Below, one piece after another: positions 13,662 through 14,883 of a stretch of 14,883 nucleotides of DNA (positions within the stretch are counted from its first letter, which is position 1; each line of letters starts with the position of its first letter). The translations under genes and the position numbers were made by a program. The notes beneath the pieces were generated by a model. It did not search any database. It was not told the DNA's origin and was given only the letters and a program-made list of their open reading frames with translations. This DNA comes from JANNMJ01 sp031397815 (GTDB taxonomy: Bacteria > Bacteroidota > Bacteroidia > Cytophagales > Hymenobacteraceae), in contig JANNMJ010000145.1 of the NCBI GenBank assembly GCA_031397815.1, forward strand, positions 1-14,883. Direction: 5' to 3'.

Positions 13662-14828
13662 ATGAAAGCCCTTCGAATTCACGGTGTCCGCGATGTTCGG
13701 GTTGATGAAGTTCCGGATCCGGAGCTGAAAGACAACCGCGACATCATCCTGCGGGTAACATCCACCGCTATCTGCGGTTCAGATTTGCACATTTATAATG
13801 GCGGCTTTCCGCAGCCGCGCCCGATGACCCTCGGCCACGAGTTTATGGGCATCGTGGAGGAGGTAGGGAAGGGCGTGACGAACCTGCGCAAAGGCGACCG
13901 CGTGGTGGTGCCGTTCCCGATTGCCTGCGGCCAATGCTTCTTCTGCGATCACGAGCTGCCGGGCCATTGCGAAAACTCCAACCCCGACCATTACGGCCCC
14001 GAAGGCGGCGTAGTGACCGAGAAAGGCGGCGCCCTCTTCGGCTACACCGACCTCTACGGCGGTTACGACGGCGGTCAGGCGGAATACGTGCGCGTGCCGT
14101 ACGCTGATTACGGCCCCCGCAAAGTGCCTGATAACCTGACCGATGAGCAGGTGCTGTTCCTCACCGATATCTTCCCGACGGGCTACTCGGCGATTGATTG
14201 GGCGGAGGTGAAGGGCGGCGAGTTCGTCGCGATCTTCGGCGCAGGGCCGGTGGGTGTGATGGCCGCGAAAAGCGCGTGGCTGCGCGGCGCGGGCCGCGTG
14301 GTGATTATCGACACGCAGCAATACCGCCTCGATAAAGCCAAGCAGACGGCTAATTGCGAGACGTTCTTGTGGGAGAAGCAGAAGGATGTGATCGATTTTA
14401 TCCGGTCATTGACGCAGAACCGCGGGGCGGATGTGTGCGTGGATGCGGTGGGTTTTGAGCCGGACCGCGACTTGCTCGACCGTGCCAAAGCAGTCATCAA
14501 CTTCGAGAAAGGGTCGGCTAAAGTGCTGGAAACGTGCTTTTCGGCGGTGCGGCGCGGCGGGGTGGTGAGCGTGGTGGGGGTGTATGGGGCCTATTTCGAT
14601 AATTTCCCCGTGGGGCAGTGGTTCGATAAAGGCTTCAAGATTATGGGCGGTCAGGCACCGGCTCATAAGCACCTCGACAAGCTCCTCGGCTATGTGGCGG
14701 AGGGCAAGGTGCGGCTCGATGATATCATCACGCACCGCCTGCCGCTCACGGAGGCGGCGCACGGCTACGATATCTTCCGTCATAAGAAAGACGGCTGCGT
14801 GAAAGTGGTGCTGAAGCCGGGGATGTAA
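13662..14828 (+). CDS. Zinc-dependent medium-chain alcohol dehydrogenase
   Basis: A 388-residue cytoplasmic NAD(P)-dependent oxidoreductase of the formaldehyde-dehydrogenase-like branch of the MDR superfamily. The start at 13662 (MKALRIHG) matches the family N-terminus; a TTG six codons upstream is less likely. Catalytic zinc ligands: Cys38 (ICGSDLH) and His59-Glu60 (GHE). Structural zinc cysteines: 89, 92, 95 and 103 (ACGQCFFCDHELPGHC). The Rossmann motif is GAGPVG (193-198), and Asp217 at the end of the second strand (VVIIDT) favours NAD over NADP. An insertion around 105-150 (YGPEGGVVTEKGG, GYDGGQAEYVRVPYAD) and the total length fit the glutathione-independent formaldehyde dehydrogenase-like group often annotated simply as alcohol dehydrogenase. 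Substrate unknown. It is transcribed alone, divergent from susC; no terminator is complete before the window ends. Confidence 0.93.
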   Translation: MKALRIHGVRDVRVDEVPDPELKDNRDIILRVTSTAICGSDLHIYNGGFPQPRPMTLGHEFMGIVEEVGKGVTNLRKGDRVVVPFPIACGQCFFCDHELPGHCENSNPDHYGPEGGVVTEKGGALFGYTDLYGGYDGGQAEYVRVPYADYGPRKVPDNLTDEQVLFLTDIFPTGYSAIDWAEVKGGEFVAIFGAGPVGVMAAKSAWLRGAGRVVIIDTQQYRLDKAKQTANCETFLWEKQKDVIDFIRSLTQNRGADVCVDAVGFEPDRDLLDRAKAVINFEKGSAKVLETCFSAVRRGGVVSVVGVYGAYFDNFPVGQWFDKGFKIMGGQAPAHKHLDKLLGYVAEGKVRLDDIITHRLPLTEAAHGYDIFRHKKDGCVKVVLKPGM

Positions 14829-14883
14829 CGACCCGGTCAGCAGCGCTGATTTCGTTGTCAGAAAATAGGAAAAGGCCGTCGGG

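Noticed and set aside
14868..14883. Possible left arm of a terminator after the dehydrogenase gene (AAAAGGCCGTCGGG)
   Set aside because: The window ends before any right arm, so the hairpin cannot be confirmed.
1..14883. Novel defence, phage or mobile gene system
   Set aside because: No transposase, integrase, nuclease-effector, toxin-antitoxin or CRISPR feature is visible; the protein genes belong to recognised families or are ordinary secreted proteins.

Overview
The window is a stretch of a Bacteroidota chromosome. The evidence is a SusC/SusD outer-membrane pair carrying the SusC/RagA plug signature, two secreted proteins ending in type IX secretion (T9SS) type A sorting domains, a DUF2027-Smr protein, and starts without Shine-Dalgarno sequences. 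The fairly high GC content and protein style would fit a Cytophagales/Hymenobacter-like organism, but this placement is a low-confidence inference. No rRNA, tRNA, CRISPR array, transposase or phage gene is visible.

Layout. Positions 1-257 hold no gene but a cluster of repeats: a 21-bp-period direct repeat, an 87-nt palindrome that can fold as a gap-free three-way junction, two GC-rich hairpins and a 13-bp tandem repeat. On the minus strand follow a DUF2027/Smr-domain protein (258-1322) and a DUF2279 membrane or envelope protein (1377-2381). A 127-bp divergent spacer leads to a large secreted GH13 alpha-amylase-type enzyme on the plus strand (2509-5385). A strong hairpin terminator separates it from a convergent BadF/BadG-family sugar kinase (5498-6355, minus), probably an N-acetylglucosamine-type kinase. 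Divergent from the kinase is a secreted T9SS cargo protein with a CBM9/DOMON-like body (6687-7775, plus). After its terminator and about 485 bp without a convincing gene, a second strong terminator marks the end of a SusC-SusD operon on the minus strand (13206 down to 8391). A 455-bp divergent spacer rich in inverted repeats separates susC from a zinc-dependent medium-chain alcohol dehydrogenase (13662-14828, plus).

How the genes may work together. The secreted GH13 enzyme, the SusCD glycan importer and the cytoplasmic sugar kinase suggest polysaccharide or oligosaccharide use. They lie in separate transcription units, no regulator or SusE/F gene is present, and the two SusCD genes have no hydrolase in their own operon, so a single shared substrate is an inference. 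The Smr, DUF2279 and dehydrogenase genes look like ordinary neighbours. I did not find a clearly new multi-gene system. The most unusual signals are non-coding: the folded repeat at 46-132 and the symmetric elements between susC and the dehydrogenase gene.
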